Origin: Clostridia bacterium
Lineage (GTDB): Bacteria > Bacillota > Clostridia > Christensenellales > Pumilibacteraceae
NCBI GenBank assembly: GCA_022793815.1
Contig: JAAWDP010000003.1
Coordinates: 146,959 to 210,958 of the forward strand
Direction: 5' to 3'
DNA: 64,000 bases
The translations under genes and the position numbers were made by a program. Under the pieces are notes generated by a model. That model was not told where the DNA came from. It did no database searches and worked only from the letters and a program-made list of their open reading frames with translations. This document shows, piece by piece, positions 1 to 9,025 of the stretch. The first letter of the stretch is position 1, and each line of letters opens with the position of its first letter.

Positions 1-36
1 AAAATGCGGTATGTATTTTTTGTAGATTTTCAGCAT
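1..36 (-). CDS. Start of a truncated ORF, probable ABC exporter subunit
   Basis: Only the first 12 codons lie in the window; they read MLKIYKKYIPHF on the minus strand. An AAAGGAG site sits about 10 bases before the ATG at 36, and the MarR gene ends 28 bases upstream, so the two are likely one operon. ABC-type multidrug exporter half-transporters often begin like this and often follow a MarR repressor. The identity is inference from twelve residues and context. Confidence 0.5.
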   Translation of the reverse strand, partial: MLKIYKKYIPHF

Positions 37-64
37 TTACGTTTTTTCTCCTTTAACCTTTCTA

Positions 65-520
65 TCAGCGCTCTCCCGTATATTTATCGCATACGCGCGT
101 TACGGCGCAATCCAGCTCGCGCAGCGCTCTTTTCATATCGGCTACTTGCTCTTTATCGAAGTCTTTGAAAATCGCCGACGATATCTCGTAATAGTTTTTT
201 CGGAATTCTGCAAGAGTATTCTTTCCGCTTTCCGTCAAACCTATCACAACGCTTCTGCGGTCGCTTTCGCTTCGTTCCCGACGCAAAAGTCCCAATTCGC
301 AAAGTCTGCCGCAAATATTCGACGCATTGCTGTACGGGGTGTCCATACTCTCGGCAAGCGCGCACAATTTGGACTCTCCTCCCAACCTGTTGAGTTCGAA
401 CAGCATTCTGCCCTGCGGCGGCGAAACATTCATGTCCCGCAATGCGCGAAACATTATTTTTGCCGTTTTATAGTTAATGCCGTGCAATAAATCCATTATC
501 TTATCGCTGCCCGAATTCAT
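65..520 (-). CDS. MarR family transcriptional regulator
   Basis: 151 residues, the usual MarR length. The central part (about 30-100) has the winged-helix pattern, including a dimer-type N-terminal helix, a recognition helix region (SNASNICGRLCELGLLRRE) and a basic wing (RSESDRRSVVIGLTESG). MarR proteins are dimeric repressors that respond to small ligands. GGAGG lies five bases before the ATG. A perfect inverted repeat just upstream is a likely autoregulatory operator, and the next gene downstream looks like an exporter, so control of efflux is the probable job (inference). Confidence 0.88.
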   Translation of the reverse strand: MNSGSDKIMDLLHGINYKTAKIMFRALRDMNVSPPQGRMLFELNRLGGESKLCALAESMDTPYSNASNICGRLCELGLLRRERSESDRRSVVIGLTESGKNTLAEFRKNYYEISSAIFKDFDKEQVADMKRALRELDCAVTRVCDKYTGER

Positions 521-551
521 GTCCGCCTCCGAAAATACTTATTGCGATAAT

Positions 552-567
552 ATTTATCACGATAAAT
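552..567. promoter_or_regulatory. Inverted repeat, probable MarR operator
   Basis: ATTTATC-AC-GATAAAT is a perfect 7+2+7 inverted repeat located between the MarR promoter and its start codon. This is the size and position expected for a MarR dimer site; that MarR itself binds it is inference. Confidence 0.6.
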
Positions 568-579
568 AAACGTACAATT

Positions 580-608
580 ATTATATGAATTATTTTTACC
601 GATGTCAA
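580..608 (-). promoter_or_regulatory. Sigma-A type promoter of the MarR gene
   Basis: On the minus strand TTGACA (603-608), 17 bases, then TATAAT (580-585): a full consensus match about 60 bases before the start codon. Confidence 0.75.
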
Positions 609-665
609 CCGAGAACTCTGTTTTTACCGTGAAATTTCGGTGAAATATTTTTCGACGAAATTTCC

Positions 666-694
666 TTTACTTTATGCCGCTCGGGTGGTATACT
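666..694 (+). promoter_or_regulatory. Probable promoter of the membrane protein gene at 713
   Basis: TTTACT (666-671), 17 bases, TATACT (689-694), 18 bases before the start codon. The -35 box is weaker than others in the window. Confidence 0.5.
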
Positions 695-712
695 TAAAAG
701 CGGAGAAACAAA

Positions 713-1306
713 ATGGCTAAGTCGAAAAAAACAAAGCCGCCCGTCGGCAAATACGTATCGCAAAAGGATGCGGCGCTGCTTAAAAAGGCGCAAAAAATGC
801 GTCTTGTTTTCATGTACCTCTCAACTTTGACGCTCGCGGTCACGCTGTTTCTTCCGTTGGAGTGGGCGGAATATACAAAAGACCTTCTTTGGTTGCAATC
901 GCTGTATGTCGGATTGATTGCGGCGATGGTTACAGTTTCGGTGATAGCGTCTTACGGGGCAAGCCGCGGCTGCAATATCACGGGTTCCGTGTCGGAAAAA
1001 CACAAACCGAAACGCGGTTTCGAAAAAGGTACGTTTATATCGGTCGAGTGGTTCATGTATCTGCATTTTCTGCTCGCCGCGGGCTTTATATCCGTAAACA
1101 TCTATGCTGTCGTATCCTACGGCTGCAAACCCTTCGACCTTCTCGCAACCGTTCTCGCATGTGCGGGCGCGGCTTTGGCATACATGTTTCGTCTTATCAC
1201 ATTCCGCGCTTTCAAAGACGATTTGACGTATTTTCCGCCGTCTGCGCCGACAAAGCCCGACGAAGAAAACACGATAGTAAAAAATGATAAAGTCCAAAGT
1301 CTGTAA
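713..1306 (+). CDS. Hypothetical membrane protein, four predicted membrane segments
   Basis: 197 residues that I do not recognise. A basic N-terminus (residues 1-28, rich in Lys) is followed by hydrophobic segments at about 28-47, 58-80, 107-133 and 141-160, then a charged C-terminal tail. Basic flanks suggest the N-terminus is cytoplasmic. GGAG lies seven bases before the ATG. It is a single gene between its own promoter and a hairpin terminator at 1323-1360. No catalytic motif is visible. Confidence 0.75.
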   Translation: MAKSKKTKPPVGKYVSQKDAALLKKAQKMRLVFMYLSTLTLAVTLFLPLEWAEYTKDLLWLQSLYVGLIAAMVTVSVIASYGASRGCNITGSVSEKHKPKRGFEKGTFISVEWFMYLHFLLAAGFISVNIYAVVSYGCKPFDLLATVLACAGAALAYMFRLITFRAFKDDLTYFPPSAPTKPDEENTIVKNDKVQSL

Positions 1307-1322
1307 ACGTAAAAAGTCAATG

Positions 1323-1360
1323 AAAAGCCGCTTCGAAACACTGTATTCGAAACGGCTTTT
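1323..1360. terminator. Bidirectional hairpin terminator
   Basis: AAAAGCCG-c-TTCGAA pairs with TTCGAA-a-CGGCTTTT around an eight-base loop. It separates convergent genes ending at 1306 (plus) and 1379 (minus), and can serve both. Confidence 0.75.
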
Positions 1361-1378
1361 GTAATATATTTTATTCAA

Positions 1379-2653
1379 TCAATCGCAACGGTCGCTGCGG
1401 CGTCCGACTTCGGTGTTATCCACCAAGCGGTTGCGAAGCGCTTTTACGGGATGCGCCTGCTCTTCGAAACGGTAGTCCTCTCCCGCTTCGAGAATATATT
1501 TGTCGATGACGTTGTGGCTTGCCACATACGCGGGCGATTTGTTTACCGCGGAGTTGTATTTGTAAAACTCGCTGTTGCACGGTACTTCGTCAAGCGGAAC
1601 TATTTCTTCGAGCATTGCCGTATTGTTTACGGTCTTTCCGAGTATCTGACGTATATACGTCTTATTCGCCTCCGCATTTTTATTGAATGCAAGCGGCTCG
1701 GGGAACTCTCCGCCGTTCAAAAGCGCACGCGCGTCTTTTTTCTCGTACTTCGCTATAAGCCGCGCAACCTCGTGCAAATGCGATATTTCCTGCGTCAGAT
1801 GCGCTTCCCAAATCGAACGCACATACTCGTCGGTTTCGTCTTCCATAAGCGAATGATAAAGATAACACTCGGCGTATTCGTGCAAAAGCGCGCATTCCAA
1901 CCATGTGGCGGACGCGTCCATAAGGCTTTCGTACTGCGTCACGTGCTGTTCCTCTATCATGCCGATTTCGAGGAAAAGACGTCTGCCCAAATCCGAGCCG
2001 GGATAGAACGTACCGATATTCATATAATAGTTCATTGTCTGCTGCTCGGCTGCCGTTATTATCGCGGTCTGCAACTTCGTAAGCGGGTCGGCAGTCTTAT
2101 TGTCTATACCGCGGCGAACGTCGTCATACGGATAACGGTGTTCGGCGATAGTCGGTCTGCCCGGCATGATTTCTGTATATCCGCCCACAAGTTTTTCCGC
2201 GAGTATTCCTTCTTCCATTTCCAGCAAATCGCTGAAACGGTATAAGTGGTCGAAATCTTCCAGCAGCGCAAAATCCAACGACTTCTTCACGTAAGCGTCC
2301 TTTTCGCGGCGCGCCATTATTGCCGTAAGGTCGATAGCCAGCTGCTCATACCCTATCGCATGTTCGAGCGCGGTTTCGTCCTTGGGTTTCAGATAACTGA
2401 TTTTTTTCTGCTGCTGCTGCTCGCTGCGGCGGATAAGCGCGATGTCGCGGCGCAAATCGTTGTTCGTGCAGTGCCGCGCAAAATTGTGGTAAAACCAGTT
2501 CTGTTCGAACTCCGTGCCGTTCATGAGAATTATTCTCACTTTTGTGTACGGGTCCGATTCCATTTTATCATACGCTTTGGGGTACAACTTCTTCCAGTCT
2601 TCAAACCACTTGTCGCTTTTGACGGGTTTGATGTCCAACGGGTTAAAACTCAT
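1379..2653 (-). CDS. Ferritin-like (possible diiron) domain protein
   Basis: 424 residues from the ATG at 2653, chosen because AAAGGAG lies just upstream; longer readings lack a site. The protein is mostly helical, with repeated Glu/His helix motifs typical of ferritin-like four-helix bundles: ETALEHAIGYEQ, LLEDFDHLYRF, AAEQQTMNYY, IGMIEEQHVTQYE, LLHEYAECYLYHS and HLTQEISHLHEVA. These could ligate a diiron centre in one or two bundles (inference). It follows the radical SAM/acyltransferase run after 98 bases on the same strand and may belong to the same transcript. Substrate unknown. Confidence 0.7.
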   Translation of the reverse strand: MSFNPLDIKPVKSDKWFEDWKKLYPKAYDKMESDPYTKVRIILMNGTEFEQNWFYHNFARHCTNNDLRRDIALIRRSEQQQQKKISYLKPKDETALEHAIGYEQLAIDLTAIMARREKDAYVKKSLDFALLEDFDHLYRFSDLLEMEEGILAEKLVGGYTEIMPGRPTIAEHRYPYDDVRRGIDNKTADPLTKLQTAIITAAEQQTMNYYMNIGTFYPGSDLGRRLFLEIGMIEEQHVTQYESLMDASATWLECALLHEYAECYLYHSLMEDETDEYVRSIWEAHLTQEISHLHEVARLIAKYEKKDARALLNGGEFPEPLAFNKNAEANKTYIRQILGKTVNNTAMLEEIVPLDEVPCNSEFYKYNSAVNKSPAYVASHNVIDKYILEAGEDYRFEEQAHPVKALRNRLVDNTEVGRRSDRCD

Positions 2654-2751
2654 AAAAACTCTCCTTTCGGTCTTGATACCGAAATTATCCCCGTTAAACA
2701 AAAAGTTATACTTTCGCGAGAGTCAAATCTTTGCGTATAATACGCCTCGGT

Positions 2752-4074
2752 TCAGAATATATTCGGCGCGACGCCGCGCTTTATCTGAGAGCGGTAAACG
2801 AGATTGACTCCCAGAAAAAACAAAGTGCGCGCGGGATGTTTCAGCATACGCTTGTTGAACAATGTGCGTTTCAGTATATTTTTTACACTGTACAGTCTTT
2901 TGTAAAGCTTCCAATACTCCCGCGTTATTTCGTCCGCGCTCATGTTCGGCGTATTAAGCACCGATTTCGACGGCTTGTATTCGAGTACGTCGCTGCTTGC
3001 TATCCTGCCGCTTTCCTCCGACATTTGCTTATTAAGCTGCGTGCCGGGTATCGGCGTCAGACAATAAAACTTCGGTGCGACTATATTGCTGTTTTCCACA
3101 AACCGCGCGGTTTCTTCAAGCGAGGACGGAGTATCCGTGTCCATGCCGACAATCATTTCGCTTGCCACCTCTATCCCCGCGTCGTTGACGGTTTTTATAA
3201 TGCGATAATAGTCGTTCGGGTCGCACCAGCTTTTTCCCACGGAGCGCAACGCGTCGGGATTTATATTTTCCAGTCCGAAACTAAGCACGTAACAGCCGCT
3301 TTCGGCAACTGCTTTCAAAAGTTCGGGATTATCCGCTATCTGAATCGCACACTGGCTCATCCACTTCATTTTCAACGGTTTTATTTGCCGGCACAGTTCC
3401 AGCATATAATCGGGGTCGGAAACTATGTTGTCGTCTACAAGCAGAAATTTCTTGAATCCGAGACTCTTTATATACTTGATGTCGCGCATAACCTCGTCTA
3501 TTTCGCGCCGAATATATCTGCCTTTGAAAAGACAGGAAATAGTGCAGAAAGAACAGGTATTCGGACAGCCGCGCCCTGCCTGTACGGGCAGAAAATCGCC
3601 TATCTTCTTTTTCACGACCAAATCGTATCTCGGCAGAGGAAACGTCAGGCGTGAAAGCGGCTTTTCGTAAAACGGTTTCAGCTGCCCGTTTTCAATATCG
3701 CGGCACAGCATCCCTATCGTTTCTTCGCTGTCGCCTATCATGACGCTGTCGCAGTATTCTTTCGCAAGATTTGGAACAAGCGATACCATAGGTCCGCCCA
3801 TAAATACCGTTTTGCCGCGTTTTTTGAATTCCGCCGCTATTTCCACGGCGCGCTTTGCGGAATGTCCGACTCCGCCTATTCCTATGACGTCGGCGTCGGT
3901 ATCGTAAGGTATATCCTCTATCATGTCCAGACACATTTGCGCGCTCCAACCTTCGGGAAGTAGCGCGGCAAGCAGCGGATGAGCCAACCCTACGAAATAA
4001 AGCTTCTTTTTTTTCAGCAGTCTGCCGCTCTCATCGTAAATAGTCGGCTGTATAAACAGGATTTTCTTATTCAT
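2752..4074 (-). CDS. Cobalamin-domain radical SAM enzyme (first of two)
   Basis: 440 residues. Residues 1 to about 130 look like a cobalamin-binding Rossmann domain (IGIGGVG, VFMGGPMVS). The radical SAM core starts at GRGCPNTCSFC, giving the CX3CX2C cluster ligands at Cys170, 174 and 177, and continues with VDDN and GLEN motifs. The ATG at 4074 has GAGG in front; a GTG at 4080 would overlap the upstream stop. The architecture is that of class B methylases and relatives such as HpnJ/BchE-type enzymes, so radical methylation or ring chemistry is possible; the substrate is unknown. It is close-coupled to the next radical SAM gene. Confidence 0.82.
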   Translation of the reverse strand: MNKKILFIQPTIYDESGRLLKKKKLYFVGLAHPLLAALLPEGWSAQMCLDMIEDIPYDTDADVIGIGGVGHSAKRAVEIAAEFKKRGKTVFMGGPMVSLVPNLAKEYCDSVMIGDSEETIGMLCRDIENGQLKPFYEKPLSRLTFPLPRYDLVVKKKIGDFLPVQAGRGCPNTCSFCTISCLFKGRYIRREIDEVMRDIKYIKSLGFKKFLLVDDNIVSDPDYMLELCRQIKPLKMKWMSQCAIQIADNPELLKAVAESGCYVLSFGLENINPDALRSVGKSWCDPNDYYRIIKTVNDAGIEVASEMIVGMDTDTPSSLEETARFVENSNIVAPKFYCLTPIPGTQLNKQMSEESGRIASSDVLEYKPSKSVLNTPNMSADEITREYWKLYKRLYSVKNILKRTLFNKRMLKHPARTLFFLGVNLVYRSQIKRGVAPNIF

Positions 4075-4076
4075 AA

Positions 4077-5423
4077 TCACCTCGACGGTTTTATCATCTG
4101 GCGCAGATACTGGAAGAATATATGTGCCGCGCCGCGCTTCACTCTGCCGTAAATCTTTTTGCCGTACCTTTCTTTTATAAATCGGCGCTGTTTTTTATTC
4201 GCGCTGGTTTTCATGTACGCGCGCACTATATGATAATAGTATGCCCGACGCGACATGTTTCGAGGGGTAAATACAACGTGCGCCATATCCCAAAGCTCAT
4301 ACTTTTCTCTCGGTACGCTTATGTTCGCATAACCGTCATACAGCGGCGTTCCCGGCATGGGCGTTATCGGCTGAATATTGACAAGCGGATGCTTAAAAGA
4401 ATTCAGATATGCTATAAGCTCGTCGAAATCCTCTTTCACCCAGTCTTCCCCGACAATAAGACCGCTGTAACACTGCAATCCGTTTCTTTCAAGAATGTTG
4501 ACGGCGGCTGTGTTTATTTCCACGCTTGTGCGCTTGTCGAATCTGTCCAGCTCTCCGCTGCGGTAAGACTCCAAGCCCACGAAAAAAGCGTCGAACCCGT
4601 GCTGTTTCATAAGCACGACTTCCGCCTCGTGCGCCGCGATAAAATCCGAACGGGAAAACGCTATGAAATGTTTTTTTATTTTTCTCTCGTCAAGCATAGC
4701 GCAAAACTTTCTCACACGGTCGGCGCTTGCCGTAAAATCGTCGTCGACAATGAATACGTTTTTCTCCTCTATGCTTTCGAGTTCGTCCATGACTCTTTCC
4801 AGTTTTCTCACGGCATAATCGCAAACGCGCGTGCAAAAACAAAAACTGCAATCAAACGGACAGCCGAACGACGTCTTTATCGTCGCGCATTTATCGTGAT
4901 AGATATAGTTATACTTATCGCGGTATTTGCGCGTACATTTTCTGTCTGGCAGTATTTCGTCCTCGATATGCGAAATCGCCGGCTTTACGGCTCCCCTTTT
5001 ATAAACGCCGCTTTCTTGTTCGGGATTGCTTCCGCCCACGATTGACACGAGAGTGCTTATCCCGTTTGCCCACAGAATATAATCGATTTGAGCGCAGACA
5101 AAGTCCTCGGGGACGACTTCGGCATGCACGCCCCCGACAACCGTTTTCGCATTGGGCAGCAGTTTTTTTACCGCCGCCGCGCTCTGCTTTATTATTCCGA
5201 CGTGTACTATATATCCCGTAAAACATACGAAATCGTATCGCTTTCGTTTGAGTATTTTTTTAAACGACGCCTTTTCCGAAATCATGTCCGCAATATCGAC
5301 TTCGTGTCCGCTTTGTTCGAGCGCGGCGTAAGCGTACTCCAATTCCAGCGGCTCGCAAACCATAAAACTTTGCAGATTGACCGACTTGCGATGCGGTCTT
5401 ACCCTGACAAGCAGCACTTTCAT
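4077..5423 (-). CDS. Cobalamin-domain radical SAM enzyme (second of two)
   Basis: 448 residues from the ATG at 5423, which overlaps the previous stop as ATGA and has AAGGAGG upstream. An N-terminal B12-binding-like domain (KTVVGGVHAEVVPEDF near 93-108) precedes the radical SAM core with SFGCPFDCSFC (Cys188, 192, 195) and FVGLES. It is divergent in sequence from its neighbour at 2752, so the two probably act on different steps. The basic, aromatic C-terminal 60 residues are compatible with contact to a membrane or lipid substrate (speculative). Confidence 0.82.
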   Translation of the reverse strand: MKVLLVRVRPHRKSVNLQSFMVCEPLELEYAYAALEQSGHEVDIADMISEKASFKKILKRKRYDFVCFTGYIVHVGIIKQSAAAVKKLLPNAKTVVGGVHAEVVPEDFVCAQIDYILWANGISTLVSIVGGSNPEQESGVYKRGAVKPAISHIEDEILPDRKCTRKYRDKYNYIYHDKCATIKTSFGCPFDCSFCFCTRVCDYAVRKLERVMDELESIEEKNVFIVDDDFTASADRVRKFCAMLDERKIKKHFIAFSRSDFIAAHEAEVVLMKQHGFDAFFVGLESYRSGELDRFDKRTSVEINTAAVNILERNGLQCYSGLIVGEDWVKEDFDELIAYLNSFKHPLVNIQPITPMPGTPLYDGYANISVPREKYELWDMAHVVFTPRNMSRRAYYYHIVRAYMKTSANKKQRRFIKERYGKKIYGRVKRGAAHIFFQYLRQMIKPSR

Positions 5424-6421
5424 TTGACGCTTTCGTCCTCCTTGAAAACAGAGAAATTCTCGGCAAGCGGCCGATATTGCAATTTGGGCGCAAGCCGTTT
5501 GCACAGCGCGTTTAACAGCGGGTTTTTATGCGTCAGGTATGCCCACAGATATTCGTATTTACAGCCGAGTTTCAGCTTGGTATCGTCTGCCGTCTGTCCG
5601 AAATCTATCGTTTTAAAGCCGTGGTTTATGCCGTAACGCACAATTTCCAACAGCATTGCCAAATACGTATCGTACTTTTTGTTGTACTTGTAATCCACTC
5701 CGACAAACTCGAATACAAGCTCGTCGCCGTTTTCCAACATCTGCACAAATCCGCGCGCCGCCCCGTTTTCTTCGAACACGAAAATCTTGAAGAACTCGCC
5801 GCGAAAGAAATCTTCGGAAAGCTTTTCCACGCGTATGCGCGATTTCGCGTAGACCTGTTCGTAAAGAGTATACATTTCATGCGTGAACTCGCTGCCGTCG
5901 GAAAGATAGCGTATCGACAGAGGGTGCGACTTATCCAGCGCTTTCTTGAAGCGGTAGCGATAGTTGCTCCGAAGCGTGCTCATATAATCTTCAAACGTAT
6001 CCCACCGCACCAAAAGTTCGCACTTTGGACATGTCAGCCCTTTGGCGTATCCTTTCGGGTTTATGTCGGGCAGATTCAAAAATATTTTATATCCGGGCAG
6101 TTTCCTTACGTATTCCATAGCCTCGCTTAACTTCGTCCCGTAGGCTATACCCGCTCTCGTTACCGACAGAGGCACATACACCAGCGTCATTTTTATTTTG
6201 AAATCGAACTTGGCAAACATGCCGAGATTATAGCCTTTTCGCTGTTGCGTCATGAAAACCGTGTCTATTTTATCCCCGTCGAACACCGCATAATATTTCT
6301 TCGGCGCATCGTCCGCTCGCTCCATAAAAGCCATAAACTTACGGGTAAGATAGATATTGCTGCCGACGACGGCATCCCACCCGTCGGGCAAATCCGCAAC
6401 TTTTTCGTATACTTCAATCAT
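5420..6421 (-). CDS. FemAB/GNAT-like acyl or aminoacyl transferase
   Basis: 333 residues from the ATG at 6421 (AAGGAG upstream, ATGA overlap with the preceding gene). The pattern resembles a FemAB-type double-GNAT protein: RSNYRYRFKKALDKS in the middle, an acceptor-side segment EENGAARGFVQML, then LVFEFVGVDYKYNKKYDTYLAMLLEIVRYGI and IDFGQTADDTKLKLG. Related BioF2/FemX-like domains transfer acyl or aminoacyl groups to peptides or small molecules. The substrate cannot be read from the sequence. Its stop overlaps the next start as ATGA. Confidence 0.7.
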   Translation of the reverse strand: MIEVYEKVADLPDGWDAVVGSNIYLTRKFMAFMERADDAPKKYYAVFDGDKIDTVFMTQQRKGYNLGMFAKFDFKIKMTLVYVPLSVTRAGIAYGTKLSEAMEYVRKLPGYKIFLNLPDINPKGYAKGLTCPKCELLVRWDTFEDYMSTLRSNYRYRFKKALDKSHPLSIRYLSDGSEFTHEMYTLYEQVYAKSRIRVEKLSEDFFRGEFFKIFVFEENGAARGFVQMLENGDELVFEFVGVDYKYNKKYDTYLAMLLEIVRYGINHGFKTIDFGQTADDTKLKLGCKYEYLWAYLTHKNPLLNALCKRLAPKLQYRPLAENFSVFKEDESVK

Positions 6422-7473
6422 TTTCCTATCTCCTTTTCCCAAACCGCGAATCTTCTGCATTCGCCGCCAATCAGCCGACGGTTCAGCAGTCGGCTTTTGT
6501 CATTGTTGTCCCATACGAAATTTGTTTCGATATATCTGTATTTTTCGCCCAAAATTACGTCCATGGCTTTCAAAAGCGCAACCGTTCCTCTGCCAAAGTG
6601 AGCCTGCTCCACGCCTATCGAATTCAATTTCACCGTATCGATTTTACGCTTTTTCGTCATACACGCCACAGCAAAAGAAATTACCGAAACAGGCTTGCCC
6701 GATTTGACGATACAATTGTAATCGGGATGCCAAAACAAAAATCCCACTTCTTTTCCGCCGTACATCAAAAACAAAAGATTCTCGCCCGACATTATCGGAC
6801 GCATATCCTTCAAGAGTTCGTAAAAATGTCCGACCCGCGTAGGGGTGTAAAGATACGTGTTTCCTATCGTTCTGTCGCACAGCCCGCGCATGATTTCGCA
6901 CTCCTGTTCGAATCTCTTGAAATCCGCCTGTCGCACCGAGTAGCCTTCCGACGGCACGCTTGCTTTGTACAGTTTTTCCCTCGCGTCTTTAATTTCGCAG
7001 CGATATGCCGTAAGCGTGTTGCACACGGGAAACGACGCGAAAAAATCCGAATAGTACATTTTGTTATAACAAGTGTCAAACGTATTTTTAAGCTGTGTCT
7101 GCGTCAAAATCCCCACACCGTAACTCAAATGCGCGTTGAGTCCGACAATAAGCCGTGTCAAGCCCTTGCTTTTCGTAAGCTCTTCGGCTTGCCGCAAAAG
7201 CATGCAAGCTGCTTTTTCCAAGCCGTACGTGCAGTCGAAAAATGCCAGCGACGCAAAATCCGTTTCGGGGGCATGTACCCACAGCGCCTGCGCCGCGCGC
7301 ACATTTGACTTATCATTTGCATGCAATATCGCCGTGTCACAGGACTTCGCGAAATCCGTGGTTTTATACAGAAGCATATCCGCTACGAATTCCGCCGTTC
7401 CCGAGTATAAAACGTCGCCGCGGTATAACTTTTCGCGAAACTTTTTAAATTCGCTTATTTCTCGTCTTTCCAT
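6418..7473 (-). CDS. GNAT-like acyltransferase, first gene of the operon
   Basis: 351 residues. Two regions look like GNAT folds: about 45-160 (ASLAFFDCTYGLEKAACMLL, RLIVGLNAHLSYGVG) and about 225-340 (GGKEVGFLFWHP, GVEQAHFGRGTVALL), as in YghO-type N-acetyltransferases. Start at 7473 has GAGG upstream and a promoter at 7499-7528. It leads a run in which three downstream genes overlap or abut by a few bases, indicating co-translation and a shared pathway. No substrate is evident. Confidence 0.68.
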   Translation of the reverse strand: MERREISEFKKFREKLYRGDVLYSGTAEFVADMLLYKTTDFAKSCDTAILHANDKSNVRAAQALWVHAPETDFASLAFFDCTYGLEKAACMLLRQAEELTKSKGLTRLIVGLNAHLSYGVGILTQTQLKNTFDTCYNKMYYSDFFASFPVCNTLTAYRCEIKDAREKLYKASVPSEGYSVRQADFKRFEQECEIMRGLCDRTIGNTYLYTPTRVGHFYELLKDMRPIMSGENLLFLMYGGKEVGFLFWHPDYNCIVKSGKPVSVISFAVACMTKKRKIDTVKLNSIGVEQAHFGRGTVALLKAMDVILGEKYRYIETNFVWDNNDKSRLLNRRLIGGECRRFAVWEKEIGK

Positions 7474-7498
7474 ATCTTTCCGACCTCGTTATTTGTAA

Positions 7499-7528
7499 AT
7501 TATATCACAGACACCGACGTGTTAGCAA
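7499..7528 (-). promoter_or_regulatory. Promoter of the acyltransferase/radical SAM operon
   Basis: TTGCTA (7523-7528), 18 bases, TATAAT (7499-7504) on the minus strand, 26 bases before the first start codon. Confidence 0.6.
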
Positions 7529-7546
7529 GCATTCCGACACACCGAC

Positions 7547-7575
7547 TTGACGTACAGACAAAAATATGATAAAAT
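7547..7575 (+). promoter_or_regulatory. Promoter of the M18 aminopeptidase gene
   Basis: TTGACG (7547-7552), 17 bases, TAAAAT (7570-7575). It is back to back with the operon promoter at 7499. Confidence 0.65.
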
Positions 7576-7603
7576 ACGGTAAACCACCTAAGGAAGTCTT
7601 TCT

Positions 7604-8839
7604 ATGGAAAAACTGAAAACATTTTTAAACAGCAGTTACACTCCGTACCAAACATGCGAAAACGCAAAAAACATACTTGCGGAACACGGATTCAAGCAGG
7701 TGGAGTTCGGACGTTTGGGAAAACTCGAAGTCGGCGGAAAATATTTTCTGTCGGACGGCGGCACTTTTGCCGCTTTCACCGTAGGCAAAGGCGACGGCGT
7801 TATGATTGCCGCGGCTCATACCGATTCGCCCATGCTCAAAATCAAAGGAAGAAATACACTTTCGGGAAATCCCGCCAGATTGGACTGTGAAGTTTACGGC
7901 GGTGCGATAAACTATTCTTTTTTGGATATGCCGCTAAAAATCTGCGGCCGTGTATGTACATGCGAAAGCGACACCGTAACGGCTCATAACGTAGTTTCGT
8001 CCTTTCGAGTGACCGCGCCGTCCCTTGCAATACATGTTCAGCGCGACGTAAACTCGTCGTTTTCGCCGTCGGTACAGACGGACCTGACCCCGTTCTTGGG
8101 CAGTCAATCCGATTTGCTCGCTTCGCTCGGTTTCGGTAAAAATGCGGCGGACTTCGATTTATACGCCTGCCCCGCCGCCGAGCCTTACGACAGCGGCGCA
8201 AACGGCGAATATCTCTGTTCTCCGAGAATTGACAATCTTACAAGCGTCTTCTGCGCTTTACAAGCCGTCTGCGCGGCAAAACCCAAGGGAATAAATATCT
8301 GTATCTGTTTCAACAGCGAAGAAACGGGCAGCCGCACAAGAACGGCGGCCGGCAGCGCATATTGTACAAATCTGATAAAGGAAATTTATGCGGCGGCGGG
8401 CAAAGGCAACTTCGAAAATGCAACCGACAAAACCTTGCTGCTGTCCGTAGACAATGCCCATGCCGTCCACCCCGCTCATCCCGAAAAAAGCGACCCCGTA
8501 ACAAAAGCCGAACTCGGCGGCGGCATAACCGTCAAACAACACGTCAACTATGCGACGGATGCGCTCTCCTCTTCCGCAGTCAAAAAAATATTTACCGACA
8601 GCGGCGTAAAAGTGCAGGATTTTTATTCGAATTCGGATTTGCCGTGCGGTTCTACCATCGGACTTATCGCCGCACAGTCGCTCAACGTCCGCGCGTGCGA
8701 CATCGGAATAGCACAGCTTGCAATGCACTCGGCATCCGAAATGTGCTCATACCGCGATATCGAAGCAATGACAAAAGGACTCACTGCTTTCTTCGGCAAA
8801 AGAGTAACTTTCACCGACGCAAGCGCGAAAACCGAGTAA
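7604..8839 (+). CDS. M18 family metalloaminopeptidase
   Basis: 411 residues, slightly short for aspartyl aminopeptidases (about 430-460). Zinc-site blocks are in order: AAHTDSPMLKIKGR (His/Asp), NSEETGSRTR (Glu-Glu), DNAHAVHPAHPEK (Asp), and the C-terminal LPCGSTIG and MHSASEMCSYRD (His). The family forms cytosolic dodecamers that remove acidic or neutral N-terminal residues from peptides. AAGGAAG precedes the ATG. It is monocistronic, ended by the hairpin at 8914. Confidence 0.92.
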   Translation: MEKLKTFLNSSYTPYQTCENAKNILAEHGFKQVEFGRLGKLEVGGKYFLSDGGTFAAFTVGKGDGVMIAAAHTDSPMLKIKGRNTLSGNPARLDCEVYGGAINYSFLDMPLKICGRVCTCESDTVTAHNVVSSFRVTAPSLAIHVQRDVNSSFSPSVQTDLTPFLGSQSDLLASLGFGKNAADFDLYACPAAEPYDSGANGEYLCSPRIDNLTSVFCALQAVCAAKPKGINICICFNSEETGSRTRTAAGSAYCTNLIKEIYAAAGKGNFENATDKTLLLSVDNAHAVHPAHPEKSDPVTKAELGGGITVKQHVNYATDALSSSAVKKIFTDSGVKVQDFYSNSDLPCGSTIGLIAAQSLNVRACDIGIAQLAMHSASEMCSYRDIEAMTKGLTAFFGKRVTFTDASAKTE

Positions 8840-8871
8840 CCCCGAAAACAAAAACATCTCGGACTTACCGT

Positions 8872-8888
8872 AATTCCCACAGGGAATT
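8872..8888. repeat. Small palindrome at left edge of an AT-rich segment
   Basis: AATTCCC-ACA-GGGAATT, a perfect 7+3+7 palindrome. A similar one, AATTCCC-TAT-GGGAA, lies at 9898-9912. The two bracket the gene at 9091; see findings. Confidence 0.5.
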
Positions 8889-8913
8889 TAATAAAACGCA
8901 AATAAAAAGGTTT

Positions 8914-8940
8914 AGGCATAGCGTTAAGCTGTGCCTTTTC
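8914..8940 (+). terminator. Hairpin terminator after the M18 gene
   Basis: AGGCATA pairs with TGTGCCT (one G-U pair), with an inner GC/GC extension, followed by TTTTC and a further T-run. Confidence 0.6.
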
Positions 8941-9025
8941 TGTACTTTTTTTCGTGGACGAACTATGCTACTCGTAGCCTAGTGAGATATAGATATGTTT
9001 TATATTTCCCGCAAAATTCAATCGG

